Below, in pieces: positions 1 to 5,933 of a DNA stretch of 9,394 bases. Position numbers and translations under genes: made by a program. The DNA is from Desulfatirhabdium butyrativorans (GTDB taxonomy: Bacteria; Desulfobacterota; Desulfobacteria; Desulfobacterales; DYRK01): assembly GCA_020718785.1 (NCBI GenBank), contig DYRK01000207.1:1-9394 (forward strand), given 5' to 3'. The notes below the pieces were generated by a model that saw only the letters and a program-made list of their open reading frames with translations, was not told where the DNA came from and did no database searches. Positions within the stretch are counted from its first letter, which is position 1; every line of letters begins with the position of its first letter.

Positions 1-43
1 CCGGAAACCTCCGACCCTCTAAAGATAATTCTTATTTCCGAAA

Positions 44-591
44 ATGTCTAATGTCTTGTGTCAAGCTCTGAAAGATTTTTTACCCGGTATTAACATCAGC
101 ATGATAGGTTTCGGTAATTCGGGGGGGGGGCAGATTTTGAAGACCTTCGCACAAGAGACGTTACTTTTGACACAGAAAGACTTTGGCTGCAAAGGTGCGC
201 TCAAAGTTTCATAATTATAGGGGTACATGGTTCACACATGATTTTGCCTTCCGCTCACGGAGCTTCGGTTTTAAAGTTTGAAGAGCCTCATTTTTGGTGT
301 CATGCCGGTATTGATTTAACTTTGCCGTCACAGTTGAGTAATGAAGAACTGCTTGTTTATTATACAGTTGTACCCAAATATACCCGAATTGACGAACTTG
401 TTGAGATATGTACGAATAAAATCAGGACAATATTATTAAAATTACTCACACCTCAAGAGTATGTGGCGTATTTAAGCCAGAAGGGTTGGGACAAAAGTCT
501 TATGAATCCATTTCTGAGGTATGGAATAAAATGTAGTTTTAAAGATAACGGACTGTATATAGAGAGAAATATATATACTTATGAAGGATAG
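44..591 (+). pseudogene. Frameshifted C-terminal remnant of a GT61-like glycosyltransferase
   Basis: The open part of this gene runs without a stop from 118 to 591. Its first ATG, at 238, lies inside what looks like conserved protein and has no convincing ribosome binding site, so it is probably not a true start. Before that ATG the frame reads a segment ending in FIIIGVHGSHMILPSAHGAS, which resembles the GT61/DUF563 core (IGxHG...LLPSA). It is followed by a tail like VPKYTRIDELVEI, typical of the family's last helix. A second open stretch, starting at ATG 44 (MSNVLCQALKDFLPGI...), reads towards the same protein but is one frame off. The two meet at the G10 run (121-130), where 8 or 11 G would join them. 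A further break probably lies near 44-50, where another frame reads LKIILISEN before a stop. Base composition is AT-richer than downstream, suggesting transfer. The family assignment is from motif memory and only moderately secure. The 3' end overlaps the next gene by 11 bp. Confidence 0.5.
121..130. repeat. Homopolymeric G10 tract inside the glycosyltransferase-like reading frame
   Basis: Ten consecutive G follow an ATTC and precede CAGATT. The tract sits exactly where the two halves of the glycosyltransferase-like protein change frame. With 8 or 11 G, the frame from ATG 44 would be open through to the stop at 589-591. With 10 G it ends at the TAA at 212-214. Poly-G tracts of this kind switch surface-glycan glycosyltransferases on and off in other bacteria. 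A decayed gene or a homopolymer sequencing error explains it equally well. Confidence 0.85.
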
Positions 592-2212
592 ACATTATCC
601 GAATCTCACGCGAGCATCAGACTGGAGAGAAGTTGTGCGTTTTTTCAACACCGCAGGTCCTGTGAACAGTAATGACCATTACTGTATTCCGCCGCTGAAG
701 CGATTCGATCTCGAAGAGATTCTGCTTCTCATAGAGCAGAAGAAATATTTTGTCCTCCATGCCCCCCGGCAGACCGGCAAAACATCCTGTCTTTTAGCTC
801 TGATGGATTATCTCAACAGTGAAGAAAGATACCGGTGTCTGTATTTCAATGCGGAAATGGGGCAGGCGGCACGGGAAAATGTAGAACAGGGAATGAACAA
901 TATTCTGCGGGAACTGGCATCCAGAGCCGTAACGCATCTCAATGATACGTTTCCAGCGTCTGTTCTGCCGAGGCTGCTTCAAGGGAAGGCTTACGGAACC
1001 GCTCTGAATCAGTGTTTTACCGAATGGTCGAGGCAGTCGGACAGACCGCTGGTTTTGCTTATGGACGAAGTGGATTCGCTGGTTGGCGACACGCTGATTT
1101 CCGTACTCCGTCAGATCCGTGCGGGCTATGACAAAAGACCCGGCGATTTTCCTCAGTCCGTGATTCTCTGCGGAGTGAGAGATGTCCGGGATTACCGGAT
1201 CCGTTCCGACAAAGAGAAATCCGTGATAACCGGCGGCAGTGCATTCAATATCAGAGCAGAATCCCTCAGAATCGGAGATTTCTCCGAACAGGAAGTCCGG
1301 CGTCTTCTCCTCTGCCATACAGAGGAAACCGGGCAGATATTCGAAGCCGATGCGTCGGACAGAATATGGGAACTGACACAGGGTCAGCCCTGGCTCGTGA
1401 ATGCCCTGGGCTATGAAACCTGCTTTAAAACCAAACAGCAACGGGACCGCTCCCTGCCGATTACAAATGAGATGATTGAGCAGGCAAAAGAAAATCTGAT
1501 TCTGCGCCGCGAAACCCATCTGGATCAGCTTGCAGACAAATTGAGAGAGGAACGGGTGAGACGGGTTATCGAACCGATTGTCTGCGGAACCTCAAAGCCT
1601 CATGATCTTCCGGATGACGATATTTTTTATGTGCGTGATCTGGGGCTTATCCGAGTAGAAGGAGGAATGAAAATTGCCAACCCTGTTTATGCAGAAATCA
1701 TTCCGAGACAACTGACCTTCGGGACCCAGCAGAGTATCCGTCAGGATACGATCCGCTACACAGAGTCTGACGGGCGTCTGAATACGGAAAAACTGCTCGC
1801 CGCGTTTCAGGAATTTTTCAGAGAACATTCGGAACACTGGGTCGGACGATTTGACTATAAAGAAGCCGGTCCCCAGCTTCTGTTGCAGGCATTTCTGCAA
1901 AGAATCGTCAACAGCGGCGGGCGGATTGAGAGAGAATATGGTCTGGGCAGAGGCCGGACTGACCTCATGGTGATATGGAAACATGGGAACGGCCTGCAGA
2001 AAGCAGTCATCGAACTGAAGATTCTGTATAAAACATTGGAAAAAACCATAGCTGAGGGTCTGAAGCAGACTGCCGCTTATATGGACCGATGCGGCTCGCC
2101 GGAAGGACATCTGATTATCTTTGACCGAAGACCTTATAAAACATGGGATGAGAAGATTTTCCGCAGGGAAGAATTCGCTGAAGGAAAGAAAATCACCGTT
2201 TGGGGAATGTAA
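581..2212 (+). CDS. AAA-like ATP-binding protein with C-terminal PD-(D/E)XK nuclease-like domain
   Basis: This 543-residue cytoplasmic protein has two modules. The N-terminal P-loop ATPase shows Walker A at residues 61-69 (APRQTGKTS) and Walker B at about 157-163, ending MDE. A strand of the type VILCGVRDVRDYR follows near 195-206, in the sensor position of STAND/AAA_14-like ATPases. The opening FFNTAGPV...YCIPPLKRFDLEEIL is typical of a family present in many paralogous copies in filamentous and sulfate-reducing bacteria. The C-terminal 90 residues carry a PD-(D/E)XK pattern: GRTD (D461), then IELK (E478, K480), then QTAAY (Q496, Y500), so catalytic residues appear intact. The biological role is not established. 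DNA processing, defence or mobile-element-linked functions are possible but unproven. The start at ATG 581 is the only plausible one and overlaps the preceding remnant by 11 bp. Its ribosome binding site is weak (AGAGAG about 15 nt upstream), so expression may be low. Confidence 0.85.
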   Translation: MKDRHYPNLTRASDWREVVRFFNTAGPVNSNDHYCIPPLKRFDLEEILLLIEQKKYFVLHAPRQTGKTSCLLALMDYLNSEERYRCLYFNAEMGQAARENVEQGMNNILRELASRAVTHLNDTFPASVLPRLLQGKAYGTALNQCFTEWSRQSDRPLVLLMDEVDSLVGDTLISVLRQIRAGYDKRPGDFPQSVILCGVRDVRDYRIRSDKEKSVITGGSAFNIRAESLRIGDFSEQEVRRLLLCHTEETGQIFEADASDRIWELTQGQPWLVNALGYETCFKTKQQRDRSLPITNEMIEQAKENLILRRETHLDQLADKLREERVRRVIEPIVCGTSKPHDLPDDDIFYVRDLGLIRVEGGMKIANPVYAEIIPRQLTFGTQQSIRQDTIRYTESDGRLNTEKLLAAFQEFFREHSEHWVGRFDYKEAGPQLLLQAFLQRIVNSGGRIEREYGLGRGRTDLMVIWKHGNGLQKAVIELKILYKTLEKTIAEGLKQTAAYMDRCGSPEGHLIIFDRRPYKTWDEKIFRREEFAEGKKITVWGM

Positions 2213-2265
2213 AAGTGTGATACTAGGATTTGAAATATTTACATAAGGGCTGATCTTTACGAAAA

Positions 2266-2271
2266 AAGGAG
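2266..2271 (+). promoter_or_regulatory. Strong Shine-Dalgarno of the photoactive yellow protein gene
   Basis: AAGGAG lies 5 nt before the ATG at 2277 and fixes the start of the PYP-like gene. A 64-bp gap separates this gene from the ATPase upstream, so it may have its own promoter, although I could not identify a convincing -35/-10 pair. Confidence 0.8.
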
Positions 2272-2276
2272 ACAAT

Positions 2277-2663
2277 ATGGGAACACTGGAAAAAATATCG
2301 TTTGATTCCAAAGATATTGAAAATGTGCTTGCCCGGATGAACGATAAGGAATTAGACAAACTTCCCTTCGGCGCGATTCAATTGGACAAGGAGGGAAAAG
2401 TTCTCTCGTATAATGCCACGGAAGCAGAAATCACCGGAAGAAAACCGGAAGATGTGATCGGCAGAAATTTTTTTAAAGAAGTTGCGCCCTGCACACGGCG
2501 TCCGGAATTTTACGGGGCTTTTCTCGAAGGTGTGAAAAATGACAATCTGAACATCCTGTTCGAATATGTCTTTGACTATAAGATGAAGCCCACCAAGGTG
2601 AAGGTTCACATGAAAAAGGCATTGACCGGGGACAGTTACTGGGTGATTGTCAAGCGGCTGTGA
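2277..2663 (+). CDS. pyp: Photoactive yellow protein (blue-light PAS-domain receptor)
   Basis: This 128-residue soluble single PAS domain aligns without gaps to Halorhodospira halophila PYP, with a constant offset of three residues. Against that sequence as I remember it, about two thirds of positions are identical. PYP binds p-coumaric acid through a thioester to Cys69 and senses blue light by trans-cis isomerisation. All pocket residues are present here: Tyr45 (Y42 in H. halophila), Glu49 (E46), Thr53 (T50), Arg55 (R52), Cys72 (C69, in VAPCT), Phe99 (F96), Tyr101 (Y98) and Met103 (M100). The protein should therefore form a holoprotein if chromophore is supplied. The usual biosynthesis partners, tyrosine ammonia lyase and p-coumaroyl-CoA ligase, are not in this window. 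No output domain is fused, so the signalling partner is unknown. It has a strong ribosome binding site and stands alone between an ATPase and a toxin-antitoxin relic, consistent with acquisition by transfer. A generic PAS sensor is the only alternative and fits much less well. Confidence 0.95.
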   Translation: MGTLEKISFDSKDIENVLARMNDKELDKLPFGAIQLDKEGKVLSYNATEAEITGRKPEDVIGRNFFKEVAPCTRRPEFYGAFLEGVKNDNLNILFEYVFDYKMKPTKVKVHMKKALTGDSYWVIVKRL

Positions 2664-2717
2664 ATCGGTTTTTCAGGGCGGGCGAAGCATTACTAACAAT
2701 CATGTTCAGAGGCAGTT

Positions 2718-2982
2718 ATGCTGATTACACATATTTCAGAGAACGAACAAATCATTATCTCCGAACATATCTGTCAGGCAAAACATTGGAACCCGGGTCA
2801 GAAACTGGTGATTACGGAAACTGAGGACGGTATTCTGTTAAAACCCGCCTCTCCTTTCAAGTCAACAAAATTAGATGATGTTGCCCGGTGTCTGCCGTAT
2901 CAGGGAAAGGCAAAAAACGCAGACAGAAATGGATGCCGCTATTGTCAGAGGCGTTTCGGAAAGTCAGAATGATTGCCGTTGA
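2718..2982 (+). pseudogene. AbrB/MazE-type antitoxin (VapB-like), frameshifted in an A6 run
   Basis: The first roughly 65 residues form an AbrB/SpoVT-like swapped-hairpin DNA-binding domain: ISENEQIIISEHI, then HWNPGQKLVI and DGILLKP. After the linker SPFKSTKLDDV the reading frame should continue into the toxin-binding tail. Instead, at the A6 run 2912-2917 it shifts and ends at TGA 2970-2972, giving an 84-residue product with an unrelated tail. With one A fewer, the frame reads KTQTEMDAAIVRGVSESQ and stops at 2982. This is the family's usual ending and would overlap the toxin start by 14 bp, the normal antitoxin-toxin arrangement. The start at ATG 2718 has an AGAGG a few bases upstream. Autoregulation by AbrB-type antitoxins is usual for the family. 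The defect may be a real mutation or a single-base sequencing error. Confidence 0.75.
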
Positions 2983-3127
2983 TACAAATATCGTTATACG
3001 ATTACTTACAGGGGATGAGCCTGAACAATATCGGAAGTCCCTATCCCTGTTTGAACAGGAAATCGTATTTTTACCTGATACGGTGATTCTGGAGACAGCA
3101 AGACAATGCAATCTTACAGAAGTTTGA
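2969..3127 (+). pseudogene. Truncated PIN-domain toxin (VapC-like)
   Basis: Starting at ATG 2969, inside the 3' end of the antitoxin, the sequence reads MIAVDTNIVIRLLTGDEPEQ and on to LPDTVILET. This is the classical first half of a PIN-domain ribonuclease, with the first two metal-binding acidic residues at Asp5 and Glu42. The frame then becomes unrelated and stops after 52 residues, whereas VapC toxins are usually about 130. The region with the remaining catalytic aspartates (around LDFADALH in relatives) is absent. Just downstream (about 3098-3170), a different frame reads SLKNVKKQAKPGK, which weakly resembles the family's final FDEKFVKKAK segment. An internal deletion that also shifted the frame would explain this, but that part is tentative. 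The product should be inactive as a nuclease. Confidence 0.75.
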
Positions 3128-3204
3128 AGAATGTCAAAAAGCAGGCGAAGCCCGGTAAAAACAGACATCTCCCTGATTCACCTCTGCATTTTTGATTAAG
3201 ATTT

Positions 3205-3238
3205 GATAATTTCTCACCGGTCCGAATGCAGTACTGCA
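3205..3238 (+). promoter_or_regulatory. Possible promoter/operator region of the cobamide-C1 operon
   Basis: The 133-bp spacer 3128-3260 precedes the first operon gene. It contains a -10-like GATAAT (3205-3210) without a clear -35 at normal spacing. Further on is a perfect 12-bp palindrome, TGCAGTACTGCA (3227-3238), ending 22 bp before the start codon. If transcription starts about 7 bp after the hexamer, the palindrome would lie just downstream of the start site, where a repressor could act. No cobalamin-riboswitch B12 box was recognised here. Confidence 0.25.
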
Positions 3239-3260
3239 AACTTGCAACAGGGGAGTTCAG

Positions 3261-4241
3261 ATGAAAATTTTTGCTGCATGGAACATCATTCTGCCGGCTG
3301 CGTTTATTCTGGATATGATTTTCGGAGACCCTCGCTCTGTCCATCATCCGATATGCTATATGGGAAAAGCTGTCACTGCATGGGAACCGCATTTCATAGG
3401 GCGGGTGAAGCAAAGCGAAACCCGCCGCAGCCTGAAGATGCTTTTTGCCGGAGGATTTTTTGCTCTGTCACTGATTTCAGTCACATGGATATTGACATGG
3501 ACAGCGATAAGCCTATCAGAAAAAATTCATCCTTTTTTGGGAACATGCCTTCAGATCGGTCTGATTTATTTCTGCATTTCGGCACGCTGTCTCGAAGAAT
3601 CGGCAATTACGGTCTATAACGCGCTGAAACAGAATGACTTGCAGGAAGCAAAACAGAAACTGGCTATGATAGTGGGGAGAGATGTAGAAAATCTCTCGGA
3701 GCAGGGTGTGACTCGTGCCGCAGTAGAAACAGTTGCGGAAAATCTTGTTGACGGAGTGATCTCGCCCCTGTTCTTTGCGGCACTCGGCGGCGCGCCTCTT
3801 GCCGTGGCTTATAAAATGGTCAATACGCTGGATTCCATGATCGGATACAAAAATGAAAAATATATGGATTTCGGAAAAATTGCCGCGCGTACAGACGATA
3901 TTGCCAATTTTATTCCCGCGAGACTTTCGGTTCCGCTTATCTCGATAGCCGCGCATCTTCTTATGGGAAAGGGAAAAAGCGCGTGGAATACTGCAATTCG
4001 TGAAGGCAGAAATCACTCCAGCCCGAATTCCGGATATTCGGAAGCTGCATTTGCCGGCGCACTGGAAGTCAAACTCGGCGGACCCAATTACTACGGCGGT
4101 CAATTGGTTTCCAAGCCTTACATCGGCGAGTCATTCGGCGACACAGACATAGAGCATATCAGAACCGCGTGCAGGCTGATGATTTTTTCCTCGTTTTTAT
4201 GGCTTCTGATTCTTGAAGGACTGACAATTATCGCTCATTAG
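3261..4241 (+). CDS. cbiB: Adenosylcobinamide-phosphate synthase
   Basis: CbiB (CobD in aerobes) is an integral membrane enzyme. It attaches aminopropanol, or its phosphate, to adenosylcobyric acid, giving adenosylcobinamide (phosphate) in the late steps of cobamide synthesis. The 326-residue length is normal. Diagnostic segments are LDMIFGDP (17-24), GRDVENL (139-145), RAAVETVAENLVDGVISPLFF (152-172), NTLDSMIGYKNEKY (188-201), ARTDDIANFIPARL (209-222), HSSPNSGYSEAAFAGAL (252-268) and YYGG (277-280). Hydrophobic stretches near 61-85, 94-109, 216-235 and the last 20 residues fit the membrane topology. ATG 3261 is supported by AGGGGAG (3249-3255) with a 5-nt spacer. It is the first gene of the operon and lies 59 bp before the CbiR-like gene. 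No truncation or missing motif was seen. Confidence 0.95.
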   Translation: MKIFAAWNIILPAAFILDMIFGDPRSVHHPICYMGKAVTAWEPHFIGRVKQSETRRSLKMLFAGGFFALSLISVTWILTWTAISLSEKIHPFLGTCLQIGLIYFCISARCLEESAITVYNALKQNDLQEAKQKLAMIVGRDVENLSEQGVTRAAVETVAENLVDGVISPLFFAALGGAPLAVAYKMVNTLDSMIGYKNEKYMDFGKIAARTDDIANFIPARLSVPLISIAAHLLMGKGKSAWNTAIREGRNHSSPNSGYSEAAFAGALEVKLGGPNYYGGQLVSKPYIGESFGDTDIEHIRTACRLMIFSSFLWLLILEGLTIIAH

Positions 4242-4271
4242 TCTGCAATAAATTCGATGCTATTTACATTC

Positions 4272-4297
4272 GGGAGGAGTAGGACAGGATGGATTGA
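4272..4297 (+). promoter_or_regulatory. Shine-Dalgarno followed by a two-codon minicistron ahead of the cbiR-like gene
   Basis: GGGAGGAG (4272-4279) is ideally placed for the ATG at 4289, but that ATG is followed by GAT and an in-frame TGA (4295-4297). After one further codon (CAA), in the same frame, comes the ATG at 4301 that opens the real gene. Ribosomes could terminate and reinitiate, the TGA could be a nonsense mutation removing the first few residues, or initiation at 4301 may use the weaker AGGA at 4281-4284. Confidence 0.5.
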
Positions 4298-4300
4298 CAA

Positions 4301-5110
4301 ATGACAGAATATCCCGCATTACCAAAATGTTATAAACACGCATATCCCTTCACACTCAGCGTGCCGTCTTACATTTATCCGGATGCCCTTATTCCCAATG
4401 TAAAAATGTTGGGGCATTATACGGATGAAATCGAAGTGCTGCTATTCGAGAGCGCGAGCGACAGTCTTCCGACAAAAGACGAGATAAAAACTTTGGCGAT
4501 TTTAGCAGCAGATTTCGATCTGACATACAATATCCATCTGCCCACCGATATATCTCTCACGGATAAGGAGCCGTCCGTGCGGCAACAGGCTGTAAAAATT
4601 CTGCAATCTGTCATTCATCTCACGGCTCCGCTGTCTCCTTCCACTTATACGATGCACCTGCCTTACGATGAACCCTCACGCACAGAGGCGGACGTGAAAA
4701 AATGGCAGGAATTTGCTTATAACAGCATGGAACATCTGCTCAAATCACAATCGCTGCCTGCCCGGGGCTTTTCCGTCGAGACTCTGAACTATCCATTCGA
4801 ATGGGCGGATAAAATCATAAAAGATTTTGATTTTTCAGTTTGCATTGATCTCGGACATCTGATATTACACGAAAACGATGTGCAGGCTGTTGTTGACAAA
4901 TATGCCGGAATTACTTCAATTATTCATCTTCACGGGGTTGAAAACGGCAGAGATCATATTGCGCTGAATCGTCTGTCAAAGACGCACAGCGAGACTGTGA
5001 GGGGAATCTTAAAGCAGTTCAGCGGCGTGGTGTCGCTGGAAGTTTTTTCTTATAAACATCTTGCCGAATCTTTAGCCTTTCTTGAAGAATGCGTGAGAAA
5101 AGAGGATTGA
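4301..5110 (+). CDS. cbiR: Cobamide remodelling phosphodiesterase, CbiR-like (AP endonuclease 2-type TIM barrel)
   Basis: This 269-residue soluble protein has the xylose isomerase / AP endonuclease family 2 fold and a matching set of candidate metal ligands: His79 (NIHLP), His119 (MHLPYD), Glu160 (SVETLN), Asp183 and His186 (CIDLGH), His209/His211 (HLHG) and Glu247 (SLEVF). CbiR, described from Akkermansia muciniphila, cuts the nucleotide loop of an adenosylcobamide to release adenosylcobinamide phosphate, letting the cell rebuild it with a preferred lower ligand. I assign that role here from the fold plus the position between cbiB and a corrinoid-related methyltransferase. The barrel fold alone would also fit a generic sugar isomerase or endonuclease IV relative. 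The stop is 3 bp before the next start, so the two are surely co-transcribed. The chosen start is the first ATG after an in-frame TGA at 4295. Confidence 0.75.
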   Translation: MTEYPALPKCYKHAYPFTLSVPSYIYPDALIPNVKMLGHYTDEIEVLLFESASDSLPTKDEIKTLAILAADFDLTYNIHLPTDISLTDKEPSVRQQAVKILQSVIHLTAPLSPSTYTMHLPYDEPSRTEADVKKWQEFAYNSMEHLLKSQSLPARGFSVETLNYPFEWADKIIKDFDFSVCIDLGHLILHENDVQAVVDKYAGITSIIHLHGVENGRDHIALNRLSKTHSETVRGILKQFSGVVSLEVFSYKHLAESLAFLEECVRKED

Positions 5111-5113
5111 AAA

Positions 5114-5899
5114 TTGATACTTGTTGCGGATAATTTGCAGATTACAAACAAAATTATCGAAAAAGCAGTCCGTGAAAATGACCATGAGCCGATTCAGGAT
5201 ATGGTAAAGAAATGCGAAGCCGCTGGCACTGCGGTTATTGACATCAATTCGGGACCGCTGTCACGTGATCCTGAAAAAATGGCGTTTATGGTTGCGGCAG
5301 TTCAGGAAGTTTCCGATCTTCCGGTTATCATTGACACGGCAAATCCCAAAGCAATGGAAGCCGGTCTCCGGGCAAACCGGAAAACGGCTGTTATCAACGG
5401 CTTTTCTTTAGAACCGGTGAAACTGGCGCAGATGCTTCCGCTGGCAAAAAAATTTGATGTGGACATTATCGGATATCTGCTGTATCCTGACAGCCATGTG
5501 CCGAAAGATGCGGCAGAGCGTTTGAATGTGGCGGTCGCACTCTGCCGCGAATTTCAGAAATCCGGTGTTGAACCGGAACGGCTGATTATAGACCCTGTTG
5601 TTGCTCCTTTGGTCTGGCAGGACGGCAATATTCAACTGATGGAAATTTTATCGGTGATCCGGCAGCTTCCCGAACTTCTCGGATTTCCGGTCAGAACCAT
5701 TGCCGGGCTTTCCAATCTGACCACAGGACGGGGACCCAAAGAAAAAAAATTGCTTATGGAAAGAAGCTATCTTCCCATGCTCGCAGCGTCCGGTCTTAGC
5801 ATGGTTCTGCTGAACATATTTCATCAGGAAACTGTCAGCGTGGCAAAGGCTTGCGAGGCTCTGATGAGTCAAAAGATATTTGCTTGGGAAGAAGTTTGA
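5114..5899 (+). CDS. Dihydropteroate synthase-like methyltetrahydrofolate:corrinoid methyltransferase (AcsE/MeTr family)
   Basis: This 261-residue TIM barrel matches the pterin-binding methyltransferases that transfer the N5-methyl of methyltetrahydrofolate to a corrinoid protein, as AcsE does in the Wood-Ljungdahl pathway. The pterin-contacting residues of AcsE, as I recall them, have counterparts at nearly the same positions: Asp74 (VIIDTANPKAMEAGL), Asn95 (VINGFS), Asp160 (IIDPVV) and Asn201 (AGLSN). The segment AVIDINSGP (40-48) replaces the family's LDLNVGP. No corrinoid-binding domain is fused, so a separate corrinoid protein must be the partner; none is in this window. Translation starts at TTG 5114, with AGAGGA (5101-5106) 7 nt upstream and only 3 bp after the CbiR-like stop. 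No ATG near the start preserves the first strand. True folate-synthesis DHPS (folP) is less likely, because the match to MeTr is closer and the genes around it concern corrinoids. The exact methyl acceptor remains unknown. Confidence 0.85.
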   Translation: MILVADNLQITNKIIEKAVRENDHEPIQDMVKKCEAAGTAVIDINSGPLSRDPEKMAFMVAAVQEVSDLPVIIDTANPKAMEAGLRANRKTAVINGFSLEPVKLAQMLPLAKKFDVDIIGYLLYPDSHVPKDAAERLNVAVALCREFQKSGVEPERLIIDPVVAPLVWQDGNIQLMEILSVIRQLPELLGFPVRTIAGLSNLTTGRGPKEKKLLMERSYLPMLAASGLSMVLLNIFHQETVSVAKACEALMSQKIFAWEEV

Positions 5900-5900
5900 G

Positions 5901-5928
5901 GAAGTGAGAAGTGAAGAGTGAGAAGTGA
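5901..5928 (+). repeat. Four tandem copies of a GA-rich heptamer across the fdhD start region
   Basis: GAAGTGA occurs at 5901-5907, 5908-5914 and 5922-5928. A variant, AGAGTGA, sits at 5915-5921. The array begins directly after the methyltransferase stop and reaches to within 5 bp of the fdhD ATG at 5934. A Shine-Dalgarno-like GAGGA (5898-5902) lies upstream of most of the array, so repeat expansion may have moved it too far from the start codon. Confidence 0.8.
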
Positions 5929-5933
5929 GAAAT

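Noticed and set aside
1..237. CRISPR array, tRNA or rRNA in the 5' non-ATG region
   Set aside because: No repeats, cloverleaf or rRNA-like sequence was seen. The region reads as fragments of the glycosyltransferase-like protein in different frames.
794..1519. Long open frame on the - strand within the first ATPase gene
   Set aside because: It lies wholly opposite a well-supported gene, shows no recognisable domain and reads as low-complexity shadow coding.
1592..2359. Minus-strand open frame of 255 codons overlapping the ATPase and the pyp start
   Set aside because: It is antisense to two clear genes and contains no recognisable motif.
2676..3153. GGCGAAGC motif on both sides of the toxin-antitoxin relic (near 2681 and 3144) as insertion-site direct repeats
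   Set aside because: The shared core is only 8 bp and a similar string also occurs inside cbiB near 3400, so chance is likely.
3128..3260. Cobalamin riboswitch ahead of cbiB
   Set aside because: The spacer is only 133 bp and I could not find the conserved B12-box or the GCCACTG-type core.
3516..4103. Minus-strand open frame of 195 codons
   Set aside because: It is a shadow of cbiB, whose signature motifs are on the + strand.
4295..4297. Selenocysteine codon (TGA) near the start of the cbiR-like gene
   Set aside because: Selenocysteine at position 3 is not known for this family and no SECIS-like hairpin was evident. A minicistron or nonsense change is simpler.
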